Shown one piece after another: positions 1 to 7,925 of a stretch of 10,741 nt of DNA. Within the stretch, counting starts at the first letter, position 1; the number at the start of each line of letters is the position of its first letter. The translations under genes and the position numbers were made by a program. The notes beneath the pieces were generated by a model. It did no database searches. It saw nothing but the letters and a program-made list of their open reading frames with translations, and had not been told where the DNA came from. Origin of the DNA: Cloacimonetes bacterium UBA4175 (lineage in GTDB: Bacteria > Cloacimonadota > Cloacimonadia > Cloacimonadales > Cloacimonadaceae); assembly GCA_002379855.1 (NCBI GenBank), contig DFUX01000038.1:1-10741 (forward strand). Reading direction: 5' to 3'.

Positions 1-70
1 TTTATAAGGAATACCTAAGGATGTCTCCACCCGGGGTTAAGGATGCGAAGGAGGGCCGAATGGGAGAGCG
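1..70. repeat. Dispersed intergenic repeat, copy cut by the window edge
   Basis: The first 23 bases match 10009-10031 at 21 of 23 positions (shared cores TTTATAAGGA and ACCTAAGGATG). Without any gap, the block GAGGGC at 51-56 again lines up with 10059-10064 at the same offset of 50 bases; the middle (24-50) is poorly conserved. At the other copy the same bases form the right arm of a large palindrome, so the left arm here probably lies just outside the window. Together with 71-90 this is the only sequence beyond the stop of the zinc-binding lipoprotein gene. I see no T-run terminator for the operon in it. Confidence 0.6.
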
Positions 71-90
71 GGCGGAAAACGGTGAAAGCG

Positions 91-954
91 TCATTCCCAA
101 CCCAGCTTTAACCCCTCCCAGTTGTTGAGGATAACGTCCATGATGCTCTTGGGTTTGAAGCTGTGCCCCAGCGGATCCAGTTGCACGATGGAGAGGTCAA
201 ACTCACTGGCCAGGGCGCGCGCCGCTTTGTCGCTCATCTGGACTTCGGTGTAAACGGCCTTGAGCCGGTGGCTTTTGACCAGCGAGCCGATGCGCGCCAG
301 CTCCCGGGGGGTGGGTTCCTTGCCAGGGGAGCTTTGCACGGTGCCCAGATCCTCGATGTCGTAATCCTTGAGCAGATAGTGGAAGCTGTCGTGCCAGGTG
401 ACCACCGGAGTGCGGGTGAAAGTGCTCCGCTCCTGCTGCATGCGCTGATGCAGGGCGGCGAGGTCGGAGATCAGGCGTCCCGTGTTTTCGCTGATGGTGT
501 TTTTCAAGCGGGGAAAACGCGTCTGCAACTGATCGGAGAGGATCAGGGTGATGTGGGTCAGCAGCCGGGGCGAGAGCCAGATATGCGGATTGGTCTCATC
601 GGCGGGAATGACGTGCTGCCGCCGGAGCTGATCCTCGATCTTCACATGCCTGTCGCCCAAGGCGTCAAAAGCCTGCCCCAGATTGGTTTCCAGGCCAAAG
701 CCGTTGGATACGGCGAAGGACGCCCCGTTCAAGGCGCGCAGCCCGGCGGGCTTGGGGCTGAAGGTATGGGGCGAGCTGTTGGGCGGAATGAGGGTGACCA
801 CGTTCAGGCTGTCGCCAGTCAGTTGCCTCACCAGTAATTCATAGGGATAGATCGAGACCACCACGGTCTCCCGCTCGTTCCGGGGCGATCCGGAACAGGC
901 CAGGAGAGCCAGCAGCGCCAGCGATCCCAACAGTAGCGGCAAGATTCTGCGCAT
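91..954 (-). CDS. znuA: Zinc/manganese ABC transporter substrate-binding lipoprotein, ZnuA type (cluster A-I)
   Basis: This is a periplasmic metal-capture protein that hands Zn(II) (possibly Mn(II)) to an inner-membrane ABC importer. The chosen 287-residue form begins with MRRILPLLLG, a hydrophobic signal segment, and a lipobox LLAC whose Cys20 would be lipidated. Expected family ligands are visible: His63 in SSPHTF, His124 in NPHIWLSP, His188 in TWHDSFHY and Asp260 in QLDPLG, plus the TEVQ strand at about 236-239. A His at the third ligand position is ZnuA/TroA-like, whereas PsaA-type Mn binders carry Glu. The His-rich loop common in proteobacterial ZnuA is missing; only a short linker precedes NPHIW. 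The ATG at 954 is preferred over the GTG at 972 because GGAG lies 7 bases upstream and the GTG form would overlap pepA. It follows the pepA stop by 4 bases and is the last visible gene of the operon. The ATPase and permease genes are not in the window. Confidence 0.88.
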   Translation of the reverse strand: MRRILPLLLGSLALLALLACSGSPRNERETVVVSIYPYELLVRQLTGDSLNVVTLIPPNSSPHTFSPKPAGLRALNGASFAVSNGFGLETNLGQAFDALGDRHVKIEDQLRRQHVIPADETNPHIWLSPRLLTHITLILSDQLQTRFPRLKNTISENTGRLISDLAALHQRMQQERSTFTRTPVVTWHDSFHYLLKDYDIEDLGTVQSSPGKEPTPRELARIGSLVKSHRLKAVYTEVQMSDKAARALASEFDLSIVQLDPLGHSFKPKSIMDVILNNWEGLKLGWE

Positions 955-958
955 GGGC

Positions 959-2437
959 TTACTCCAGTTCACGCAGCAGTTGGGTCAGCAAACGCACTCC
1001 CACCCCGGTGGCTCCGTTGGTGTTGATGCCGCTTTCCCTGTCCTTGTGCGCGGTTCCGGCGATATCGATGTGCAGCCAGGGTTTCTTGTCCACAAACTCG
1101 CGGATGAACAGGCCGGCAGTGATCGCTCCAGCCAGAGGCCCGCCGCTGTTTTTGAGGTCAGCGATGTCGCTTTTGATCAGATCCAGATATTCTTCATGGG
1201 AGGGCAGTTGCCAGATCAGTTCGCCGGTGAAGTCGGCCGCGTGTTTCGCCTTGTTCAGCAAGGCGTCGTTGTTGCTCATCACCATCGAAATCTGGTTGCC
1301 CAAAGCTCCCACGGCGGCTCCGGTGAGGGTGGCGATGTCGATGACCTTGGAAACGCGTTCCTTGCTGACCGCGTAATGGATGGCGTCCACCAGGGTCAGG
1401 CGGCCTTCGGCGTCGGTGTTGTTGACCTCGATGGTCTTGCCAGCCATGCTGCGGATCACGTCTCCGGCGTGGTAGGCGTGGCCGGAGACCATGTTTTCAC
1501 AGGCGGCGATCACGCCAAAGACGTTTACCTTCAGCTTGAGGGTGGAAATGGCCACAAAAGTGCCCAGCACGGCCGCGGCTCCCGCCATGTCGGTTTTCAT
1601 GTTCACCATACCCTGGGGGCTTTTGAGGCAGTATCCGCCGCTGTCGTAGGTGAGCCCTTTGCCGATCAGGCCGATGCTTTTGCTGCGGGAATCGGGATTG
1701 CCGTGGTAGGACATCAGGATCAGGCGCGGTTCGGCGGCGGAACCCCTGGCGACGGCAAGGAAGGCGTCCATCTTGATGCGTCTCAGCTTGTCCGGGCCAA
1801 AGACATCGATGGAAAAACCGTGTTTCAGAGCCAGCTTGCGGGCTGTCTCCGCCAGGGTATCGGGATTGACCACGTTGGCAGGTTCGTTCACCAGATCGCG
1901 TGCCAGATTGGTGGCGTCGGCAAAGATGCGGCCTTCGAGGATACCGCGGTTGATGTGGCGGGTGGTCTTGAGCTCCATCACCAGATGCACCGCTTCCAGG
2001 CCGCAGGTTTCGGCGTCCGCCTGGTATTTGTTGAATTTATACTCGGCCAGCAGGGCGGATTCCGCCAGAATGTGGCCAAACTGCACATCTCCCAGGGGAT
2101 TGGCAAAGGCGGGGAAGAGATACACTTCCCTGCCGTTCAGCTTCATCACCGCGCGCAGGGCGTTGGCAAACAGGGTTCTCAGTTTCGCGCCGTTCAACTC
2201 CTTGGCGTTGCCCACTCCGCAGAGCACCACGTTGTTGCAGTGCTTGGGCAGCACGATGGGAAAGCTGCGGATTCTGTTGAACTCAAATTTGAATTCGTTT
2301 TGTTTAAGATAGAGCTGGATCGCCTGTCTGATATTCTCCGGCAGGTATTCGACACTGTCCAGGTCGCCTTTTTCGTCTATCATCACGATCACGCTTTCCA
2401 TGTGTTCGGTAAGCTTGCGTAACAAGTCGATTTTCAT
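959..2437 (-). CDS. pepA: Leucyl aminopeptidase, peptidase family M17
   Basis: A cytosolic, di-metal (Zn/Mn) aminopeptidase that removes N-terminal residues from peptides. The 492-residue length is normal for the family. The C-terminal catalytic half is complete. GKGLTYDSGG at 259-268 gives metal ligands Lys260 and Asp265 and is followed by catalytic Lys272; KTDMAGAAAVLG gives Asp283; the family signature NTDAEGRL at 340-347 gives Asp342, Glu344 and catalytic Arg346. These positions equal the E. coli PepA residues minus ten. The N-terminal macro-like domain (about 1-165) is divergent, as usual. The ATG at 2437 has GAGGAG (2443-2448) with a 5-base spacer. It lies 29 bases after the barrel-protein stop and 4 bases before the znuA ATG, so it is mid-operon. 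M17 enzymes in some bacteria also bind DNA, but nothing here shows that. Confidence 0.96.
   Translation of the reverse strand: MKIDLLRKLTEHMESVIVMIDEKGDLDSVEYLPENIRQAIQLYLKQNEFKFEFNRIRSFPIVLPKHCNNVVLCGVGNAKELNGAKLRTLFANALRAVMKLNGREVYLFPAFANPLGDVQFGHILAESALLAEYKFNKYQADAETCGLEAVHLVMELKTTRHINRGILEGRIFADATNLARDLVNEPANVVNPDTLAETARKLALKHGFSIDVFGPDKLRRIKMDAFLAVARGSAAEPRLILMSYHGNPDSRSKSIGLIGKGLTYDSGGYCLKSPQGMVNMKTDMAGAAAVLGTFVAISTLKLKVNVFGVIAACENMVSGHAYHAGDVIRSMAGKTIEVNNTDAEGRLTLVDAIHYAVSKERVSKVIDIATLTGAAVGALGNQISMVMSNNDALLNKAKHAADFTGELIWQLPSHEEYLDLIKSDIADLKNSGGPLAGAITAGLFIREFVDKKPWLHIDIAGTAHKDRESGINTNGATGVGVRLLTQLLRELE
962..965 (-). promoter_or_regulatory. Ribosome binding site deciding the znuA start
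   Basis: Read on the minus strand, GGAG sits 7 bases before the ATG at 954 and overlaps the last codons of pepA. It lies downstream of the alternative GTG at 972, so it can only serve the ATG. The arrangement suggests translational coupling with pepA. Confidence 0.65.
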
Positions 2438-2466
2438 CGTTTCTCCTCGTTTATATCTTAACTTAT

Positions 2467-5400
2467 TTAAAAATCTTCACTTAAACTCAGGTAATAGGTG
2501 GGCTTTGAGGTTTTGGAAAGATCTGTCTGCCAGGCGATGTCGAAGCGCAAAACCACATAGCCCAGGTTGAGTCGCGGCCCGAAGCCATAGCCCAGTTTGA
2601 GGTCATCCAGCCTGCCGTCCTCCGTGGTGGCGTTGAAGTCTGAGAAATTGTCAAACACCGTGCCCAGATCGACAAAGAGGCTGCCGCGGATGTTGGGGAT
2701 GTTGAGCGGGATCGGGAAGGCGAGGTTGATGTATTCAAAAAAGGGAAAGCGAAGTTCGGCGCTCAGCAGGGCCTTTTTGTAGCCGCTGAGGTTATCCCTG
2801 TAAGCCCGCACCCCATAGTAGCCGCTGAGGTTGAAGCGCTGGGGCTCCTTTCCCGTGCTCACTCCGGCAATAGCACGCAAAGCGATGGCGTAGCGCCGGC
2901 TGAACAGGGTGTAGCTGCGCAGATCGATGTAGTTGGTGAAGTATTCCACCCTTCCGTCGGCGAGGGTGGCACTCACGTTATACAGGCCCCGCCAGCCCAC
3001 AAGCGGCCCGGTGGAGCCATAGAGGGCGTTGTCGTGCACCAGCGAAAGACCGGGGGTGTAAACAAGATCCTGGCTGAGGCTCACCTCGTCGCTCAGCTCG
3101 TAACCCTCCACATAGGGCGCCCAGGACAGGTATTGCCCGCGCTGATAGAGCATGTGGTCAAACTCCAGCCGGGTGAAGCGCGTGAAAGGATAGCGCAGCA
3201 GCATGTAGAGGCCGCTCTTGCGTTCCCGGTAGCGCAACAAATTGTTGGGGAGGTAATTCTCGTCCAGATAGTAGGCGTCGTCCACGAGGTTGTAGATTCC
3301 GACCCCGTAGTCCATCCTGTGCTTCAAATACATATAGGTGAGCAGCAGGTTCGATTCCTCCAGCTTGCCCGCCACGCCGACGTTCGCGCCGATGCCGTGG
3401 TTGCCCATGATGTCGCTGAGGCCAAGCTCCACATAGCCGATTGTTCCCACGGCGGAGGAGTAGGCCAGGCCACCCCAGATGCTGTCCAAAGAGAAGCGGG
3501 GCTTGTATCCGCCTATTGTGGGAGGATTGTCTTTGCTGGTGGGGCGGTCGTCATAGCTGTAATCCCGGGTGAGAAACAGGGAATCCTCGCGGGTAAGCTC
3601 AAAGGGGCGGTATTCCCCGCTGAGGGGGAAGCGTTCGTCATACTGGCGGGCGGGGTTGATCCTGGGCAAAGGAGCGGGTTTGCGCTTGCCAAAGTAGTCC
3701 AGTTGCCCCAAATCCACCCCTGCCATGAGGTCGGGAGAGGGGACGGAAAGCTGTTGCGCGGTGCTGTCGCTCCAGGCCAGGTTTTTCAGGGGATCGTGGG
3801 CAAAGTAGATGTTCCACGCCTTGTCGAAATAGTTGGAAACCAGCAAATAGCGGTTATCAGGGGAGATATCCGCCGCAAAGACCCCCGCCAGCACGTCGGT
3901 CACCTTCGCCTGGGCGGAGCTTTGCAGATCCAGGGCGTGGAGATTGTTGACCTTGTCCTCATAGGTGAGGTAGAGCAGCTTGCCGCCGCTGCCGTCAAAC
4001 ATGGGCCAGCTACAGTCCCTGATCCTGAAAGTCAACTGTTCAGGCTCTCCGCCGTCCAGATCCAGGCTGTAGATATTGGCGACCACATTGGCAAAGAAGC
4101 CCTTGCGCTGGGATTCCGGGTTGAGGCTGCGCTCCGAGGAAAAGACGATCGTCTGCCCATCGGGGGAAAACCTGGGCTGGGCGTCGTTGAAATAGTCATC
4201 CGTCAACTGCCTGGTCTGCCCGGTGTCCAGGTCATGGAGATAGATGTCGCAGCGCATTTCCCGCTGTCCGGCAAAGACCAGTCTCTTTCCATCGGGAGCC
4301 ACATCCAGTTCATAGATCGCGTCAAACTCAGGCAGTTTGACCGTCTGCACGATCTTTCCCCTGTCCACGTCCAGGATGTGTATCTGGTCGCCCCAGGAGG
4401 TCTTGGCGGAAAAAGCCACCCGCCTGCCATCGGGAAACCAGCTCAGGTTGGAGCGGAAGTAATAGAATTCCTCGGCTTTGCCGGTGGCCTCCCCGGTGAA
4501 TATCTTCTTTGCCCTGTCCATTTCATGGATGCCAGCCATCCACACGCTGTATCTCGCCCCGGCGGTGGAAAAATAGACGTAGCGGTCTCCCTTGGGGGAA
4601 AAGCGGGGCATGAAGTTGAAATAGGAGCCATCCTTGTCGGAGCGGGTGCGCTGCTCCATCGCTTCCTGGGGCACTCCATGGTCGTTGACGCGGGGATAGA
4701 AGTCCCGTTTCAACTGAAAGCGCCAGCGGGATTCCAGGCTCTCGAAATCGATGCCAAAGACTTTCTTGGTTGCCGCGTCCATATTGTGTGAGGAGTGGAT
4801 GGTGAAATAGTATTCCGACACCTTTTCCCGGCCATAGGTTTTGGCGATATAGGCCAGGAAGCTCTCCCCCAGCCGGTAGGCAAAATAGCCGTCCGAACTG
4901 CCCAGTGGCACCAGGTAGTCGTTGACCACCATATCCAGGATGAACATGTTGTTATAGTCGTTTTCGCCGCCAATGGAGAGGAATTCCGGCAGTCCTTCCG
5001 AAAACCAGAAGGGAAAGGACACAGGCCGGAGGGACAGATAGGAGTTGATCATGCCTTTGTCCAAAGCGTTGGCGTAGGCATGGGTGAGCTCGTGGGCAAT
5101 CAGGTCTTCCAGGTTGCGGTAACTGCCGTCGAAGGGGATCACCACCCGGTTGCGCAGGCTCTCGGTGAATCCTCCCACGCCTTCCGTGAGGAGGGGATAG
5201 ATGATATTGGTGCTCTGAAACTGGCTCTTGCTGCGGTAAAAGATGATCGGGATGCGGGACGAGATGGGATATTTGAGGTCAGCCCGCAGGTTGTAGTAGG
5301 TCTCTTCCGCGAGCAGCGCCGCCAGGCGGCCGAAGTCGTTCTCGCCCCGGGGAAAGTAAACATCAAAGTGCATGGTCTGGAGGGTTGACCACGCCTCGGG

Positions 5401-5487
5401 TGTGGTGTTGACCTTGTTCTGGCCAAAGTTGTAAGCGTGGCACAAAGCGGAAATCAGCAGGAAAAGCAGGGCGAGTCTTAGTTTCAT
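2467..5487 (-). CDS. Gluzincin peptidase (MA clan) + PD40/TolB-like beta-propeller + Omp85-type outer-membrane barrel fusion protein
   Basis: A 1006-residue secreted protein with three visible parts. An export signal (MKLRLALLFLLISALCHA, probable cleavage before YNFGQ) is followed by a peptidase-MA-like domain at about 30-260 with HELTH at 132-136 and a third zinc ligand Glu164 in SEGLPEFLS. This is the HExxH...E pattern of gluzincins, so catalysis is plausible. At about 288-563 come at least five PD40/TolB-like blades (for example RFSPKGDRYVYFS, SWFPDGRRVAFSA, VAPDGKRLVFAG, RFSPDGQTIVFSS, ISPDNRYLLVS). From about 660 to the end lies a beta-barrel resembling BamA/surface antigen: GVRAYRD at about 892-898 stands where Omp85 proteins have VRGY in loop 6, and the chain ends in Phe (SLSEDF), as barrel substrates of BamA do. 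The ATG at 5487 is preferred over 5493 because AAGGA is 5 bases upstream. The substrate is unknown; roles in protein export, envelope assembly or proteolysis are inference. Confidence 0.9.
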   Translation of the reverse strand: MKLRLALLFLLISALCHAYNFGQNKVNTTPEAWSTLQTMHFDVYFPRGENDFGRLAALLAEETYYNLRADLKYPISSRIPIIFYRSKSQFQSTNIIYPLLTEGVGGFTESLRNRVVIPFDGSYRNLEDLIAHELTHAYANALDKGMINSYLSLRPVSFPFWFSEGLPEFLSIGGENDYNNMFILDMVVNDYLVPLGSSDGYFAYRLGESFLAYIAKTYGREKVSEYYFTIHSSHNMDAATKKVFGIDFESLESRWRFQLKRDFYPRVNDHGVPQEAMEQRTRSDKDGSYFNFMPRFSPKGDRYVYFSTAGARYSVWMAGIHEMDRAKKIFTGEATGKAEEFYYFRSNLSWFPDGRRVAFSAKTSWGDQIHILDVDRGKIVQTVKLPEFDAIYELDVAPDGKRLVFAGQREMRCDIYLHDLDTGQTRQLTDDYFNDAQPRFSPDGQTIVFSSERSLNPESQRKGFFANVVANIYSLDLDGGEPEQLTFRIRDCSWPMFDGSGGKLLYLTYEDKVNNLHALDLQSSAQAKVTDVLAGVFAADISPDNRYLLVSNYFDKAWNIYFAHDPLKNLAWSDSTAQQLSVPSPDLMAGVDLGQLDYFGKRKPAPLPRINPARQYDERFPLSGEYRPFELTREDSLFLTRDYSYDDRPTSKDNPPTIGGYKPRFSLDSIWGGLAYSSAVGTIGYVELGLSDIMGNHGIGANVGVAGKLEESNLLLTYMYLKHRMDYGVGIYNLVDDAYYLDENYLPNNLLRYRERKSGLYMLLRYPFTRFTRLEFDHMLYQRGQYLSWAPYVEGYELSDEVSLSQDLVYTPGLSLVHDNALYGSTGPLVGWRGLYNVSATLADGRVEYFTNYIDLRSYTLFSRRYAIALRAIAGVSTGKEPQRFNLSGYYGVRAYRDNLSGYKKALLSAELRFPFFEYINLAFPIPLNIPNIRGSLFVDLGTVFDNFSDFNATTEDGRLDDLKLGYGFGPRLNLGYVVLRFDIAWQTDLSKTSKPTYYLSLSEDF

Positions 5488-5492
5488 CGGCA

Positions 5493-5497
5493 TCCTT
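5493..5497 (-). promoter_or_regulatory. Ribosome binding site deciding the start of the peptidase-barrel gene
   Basis: On the minus strand AAGGA, overlapping the TAA stop of the MCE gene, is 5 bases before the ATG at 5487. It overlaps the upstream in-frame ATG at 5493, so that codon is an unlikely start. Confidence 0.6.
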
Positions 5498-6398
5498 AAA
5501 AGAGACTGAATTTCACATATTTCTTGGGATGGGCGCGGATATCCAGCACCAGCGAATCGAGATTGGCCACCGAGCGCAACAGCTTGTGATACAGGGCTTC
5601 ATCGTTCAGCAGCAGTCCCGCGCTGCCCTGTCCGCTATTCAGCGCCTTGACGGTTTGGGAAAGGTTGGCGGAAAGCGTTTTGAGGCTATCCAGGGTGCCG
5701 CTCACGTTTTCCAGGGCCTGGGGAGAGCGTTGCAGCACCGTGTTGATCTGCTCCTCGTTGGCTTGGGCGACACGGGTTATCTGCTCCGAGAGGGAATCTA
5801 TCTTTTGCAGGGTGGCTGCCAGCCGCGCTTTGGCATCCTGGGAAAGCTCTTCCACTGACCTGGCCGCGCTGCCCGCATCGTCCAGCAGAGAGGAGGACTT
5901 CGCAATCAATCCATTCTCCCGCCTCAGCTCCGATAGCACCGCGTTGAACTCTCCCAGAGTGGCGTTCGCCTTGCCCAGCAGGGCCATCACTCCGGTGGGG
6001 TCTTCGCCGCGTTGGGTTTTGCCCAGATCGAGCAGCCCCGGCCCCTCTCCCTGGGCGATGTTGAGCACCGTTCCGCCCATCAGGCTGCTGTCCGAGATGT
6101 AAAAGACCGCGCCCTCTTTGAGGCCGAGCCCCCGGTTGACGCGCGCCGTCACCAGGATGTCGTCCCCGCGGGCCGCGATGCTCTTGATGCGCCCCACTTC
6201 CATGCCCCGGAACATGGCCTTGTCGCCCACTTCCAGCCCCATGACGTCGGTGAAGCCCACCTGCAGGTCCTGCTGCGAACGGATCGAGATGCGCTTGCTC
6301 AGCCACAGATAGCCGAACACAGCTATTAACAGCATGATAACCGTGAACAGCCCAACCTTGAGCTGGGTCTGATAGAGCTTGGGATAAAACTTTGCCAT
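5496..6398 (-). CDS. MCE/MlaD-family lipid-transport protein, membrane anchored
   Basis: This is the predicted substrate-binding (MCE) subunit of an inner-membrane ABC lipid transporter of the Mla type, which moves phospholipids between inner and outer membranes. The 300 residues start with a short cytosolic tail, one membrane helix at about 15-33 (VGLFTVIMLLIAVFGYLWL), then an MCE domain at about 42-120 (DLQVGFTDVMGLEVGDKAM, RGMEVGRIKSI, LMGGTVLNI). A long helical segment at about 140-250 is rich in regularly spaced Leu/Ala/Ser and probably forms a coiled coil or tube. The end carries a Gly-rich GQGSAGLLLNDEALY motif and KKYVKFSLF, both common in FCB-group MlaD homologues. The ATG at 6398 has GAGGA with a 6-base spacer, overlapping the TGA of the preceding gene, so the two are likely co-translated. 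MlaE (permease) and MlaF (ATPase) partners are not in the window and must be encoded elsewhere if present. Confidence 0.9.
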   Translation of the reverse strand: MAKFYPKLYQTQLKVGLFTVIMLLIAVFGYLWLSKRISIRSQQDLQVGFTDVMGLEVGDKAMFRGMEVGRIKSIAARGDDILVTARVNRGLGLKEGAVFYISDSSLMGGTVLNIAQGEGPGLLDLGKTQRGEDPTGVMALLGKANATLGEFNAVLSELRRENGLIAKSSSLLDDAGSAARSVEELSQDAKARLAATLQKIDSLSEQITRVAQANEEQINTVLQRSPQALENVSGTLDSLKTLSANLSQTVKALNSGQGSAGLLLNDEALYHKLLRSVANLDSLVLDIRAHPKKYVKFSLF

Positions 6399-6407
6399 CG
6401 CGCGTCC

Positions 6408-7709
6408 TCAGGTCTTTAGCTGTTTCTTCTCCGCGGCGGGAAAGAGGATGTTGTTCAGGATCAGCCTGTAGCCGGGAGAATTCTTATGGAGTTCCAGGAT
6501 GGTTTCCGGGTCGCCAACCTTGTGCTGGTAATCCTCGGGATCGTGGCCTCCGTAAAAGGTGAAAGTGCCCTTTCCGATGTTGCCGTGGATATACTTGACC
6601 TCGTTCTGCCCCGGCACTTCCGCCAGGATGATCACGCTCTTTTTCACCTTGTCCTTAAAGAACGAGGTCGTCTGCCCCAAAAAGCCGTTGATCACATTCG
6701 TATGGCACTGGGTGAGCATGGTGGGCACGGGGTCGTATTTGGCGGAAAAGTCGAAGAGCTGAAAATAGTCCGCCTCCGCTCCTCTCAGGCGGGAGTAGTC
6801 GCTGGCGTCGATGTCGGAAAATTCGTATTCGTAGGGATTGGTCTTGAGGGTGAAGTTTTCGAAAGCGAAGCAGCGCTCATAGTTGAGCTTGCTTTTATAT
6901 TGGGGATCGATGCCGTCGCCGTCGATGAGGGCGTCCACGATATCCACCCCCCGCGCCGCCAGGGCGATGTCGAAGGTGTCCGTGCCGGCGCACATGGCAA
7001 AGAGGAAGCCGCCATTCATCACAAACTCCTCTATCTTCTGCGCCACGGCATGCTTGAGCTGCCACACCTTGGCGTAGCCGTGTTTGGCGGCCATCGCCTC
7101 GTTGGTGCGCACATCGTTCTGATACCAGGGCATGTGCCGGTAGGAACCGTAAAACTTGCCATACTGCCCGGTGAAATCCTCGTGGTGCAGATGCAGCCAG
7201 TCATAATCGCCCAGTTTGCCTTCCAGCACCTCGTCATCCCACACGCGGTCGTAATCCACCTGGGCGTATTCCAGGGCGAGGGTCACGGCGTCATCCCAGG
7301 GCAGGGAGTTGGGCGGGATATAGATGCCGATCTTGGGCTCTTTCTCCAGCACCACGGCTTCCATATTGGTGTCCTGGATCTCCAGCATGATGGCTGCCAC
7401 CTGGGAGGACGACACCTGCTCGAAGCGCACCCCCCGGATGTTGCACAGCGCGGAAATCTCCGGCGCGTCCGGGATCAGGAAGCTGCCGCCCCGGTAGTTG
7501 AGCAGCCATTTTATCACATGCTGCTCTTTGAGCGCTTCAAAAGCGATTCCATAGGCCTTGAGGTGGTTGCTCTGAGTCAGATCCATGGGGATCAGAATCT
7601 CAGCCCGCAACCCGGCGCTCAGCAGCAAGGCCAGCAGCAGCGTCAGGAGCGTGATTCGGGGCAGTCGGTGCTTATGTATCGTGGTCGGCATTCCTTTGAG
7701 TTTTTTCAT
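6408..7709 (-). CDS. Secreted 'asparagine synthetase B'-labelled protein of unknown function
   Basis: First gene of the operon. The 433-residue form begins MKKLKGMPTT, then a basic stretch and a strong hydrophobic segment ending LSAGLRA before EILIPMDLTQ, which looks like a cleaved signal peptide (about residue 36). Very similar proteins in Bacteroidota and Cloacimonadota carry the label 'asparagine synthetase B'. I see neither an N-terminal Cys nucleophile nor an AsnB ATP-binding loop, so that name is doubtful. Conserved-looking blocks are WLLNYRGGSF, YDWLHLHHEDFTGQYGKF (about 170-186), FLFAMCAGTDTFDIAL with Cys240 on what resembles a class-I glutamine-amidotransferase nucleophile elbow, FDFSAKYDPVPTM, FYGGHDPEDYQH (about 386-396) and NSPGYRLILNNILFPAA. 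The start is uncertain: ATGs at 7709 and 7691 both have GGA directly abutting and no well-spaced Shine-Dalgarno; an in-frame ATG at 7811 would put 34 residues before the signal peptide and is unlikely. The reaction is unknown. Confidence 0.85.
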   Translation of the reverse strand: MKKLKGMPTTIHKHRLPRITLLTLLLALLLSAGLRAEILIPMDLTQSNHLKAYGIAFEALKEQHVIKWLLNYRGGSFLIPDAPEISALCNIRGVRFEQVSSSQVAAIMLEIQDTNMEAVVLEKEPKIGIYIPPNSLPWDDAVTLALEYAQVDYDRVWDDEVLEGKLGDYDWLHLHHEDFTGQYGKFYGSYRHMPWYQNDVRTNEAMAAKHGYAKVWQLKHAVAQKIEEFVMNGGFLFAMCAGTDTFDIALAARGVDIVDALIDGDGIDPQYKSKLNYERCFAFENFTLKTNPYEYEFSDIDASDYSRLRGAEADYFQLFDFSAKYDPVPTMLTQCHTNVINGFLGQTTSFFKDKVKKSVIILAEVPGQNEVKYIHGNIGKGTFTFYGGHDPEDYQHKVGDPETILELHKNSPGYRLILNNILFPAAEKKQLKT

Positions 7710-7760
7710 TCCGTCAAATTTACTTTGGGGGTAACCAAAAGCCTGAAAACTATGTATATA

Positions 7761-7766
7761 TGTCAA
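7761..7766 (-). promoter_or_regulatory. Candidate -35 box for the envelope operon
   Basis: On the minus strand CCTTGACATATATA lies about 50 bases upstream of the ATG at 7709. TTGACA is a perfect -35 hexamer for a housekeeping sigma factor, but there is no good TATAAT 16-18 bases downstream. Either the -10 element is non-canonical in this lineage or the match is partly chance. The same CCTTGACATA decamer occurs in the opposite orientation before pruA. Confidence 0.35.
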
Positions 7767-7919
7767 GGATTTTCTTTTCCGATGGAGGGAATTTCCGGCT
7801 GTCAACGCCATCCCAAAATCGCAAGTTTCTCTCGCTTGGGCAAATGGGAATCCCGCTTTCCGAGGCAGGTCTTTTTGCCTGCACCCGCGCTTGTCCGGCC
7901 GCCGCCCGGGATTTTGTCC

Positions 7920-7925
7920 TTGACA
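7920..7925 (+). promoter_or_regulatory. Candidate -35 box for pruA
   Basis: The plus strand has CCTTGACATAAAAATG, followed 16-17 bases later by TTTTAAGTC, a weak -10. Transcription from here would give pruA a leader of about 190 bases. It shares the CCTTGACATA decamer with the divergent candidate at 7761-7766. Confidence 0.35.

Noticed and set aside
953..2422. 489-residue plus-strand ORF antisense to almost all of pepA
   Set aside because: It mirrors a clear M17 peptidase on the other strand, is rich in low-complexity His/Gly/Val runs, and has no recognisable motif; it is a codon-bias shadow.
3034..4791. 585-residue plus-strand ORF antisense to the peptidase-barrel gene
   Set aside because: Antisense to well-supported propeller and barrel domains; its composition (many Val, Gln, His, Gly) is typical of reverse-frame artefacts.
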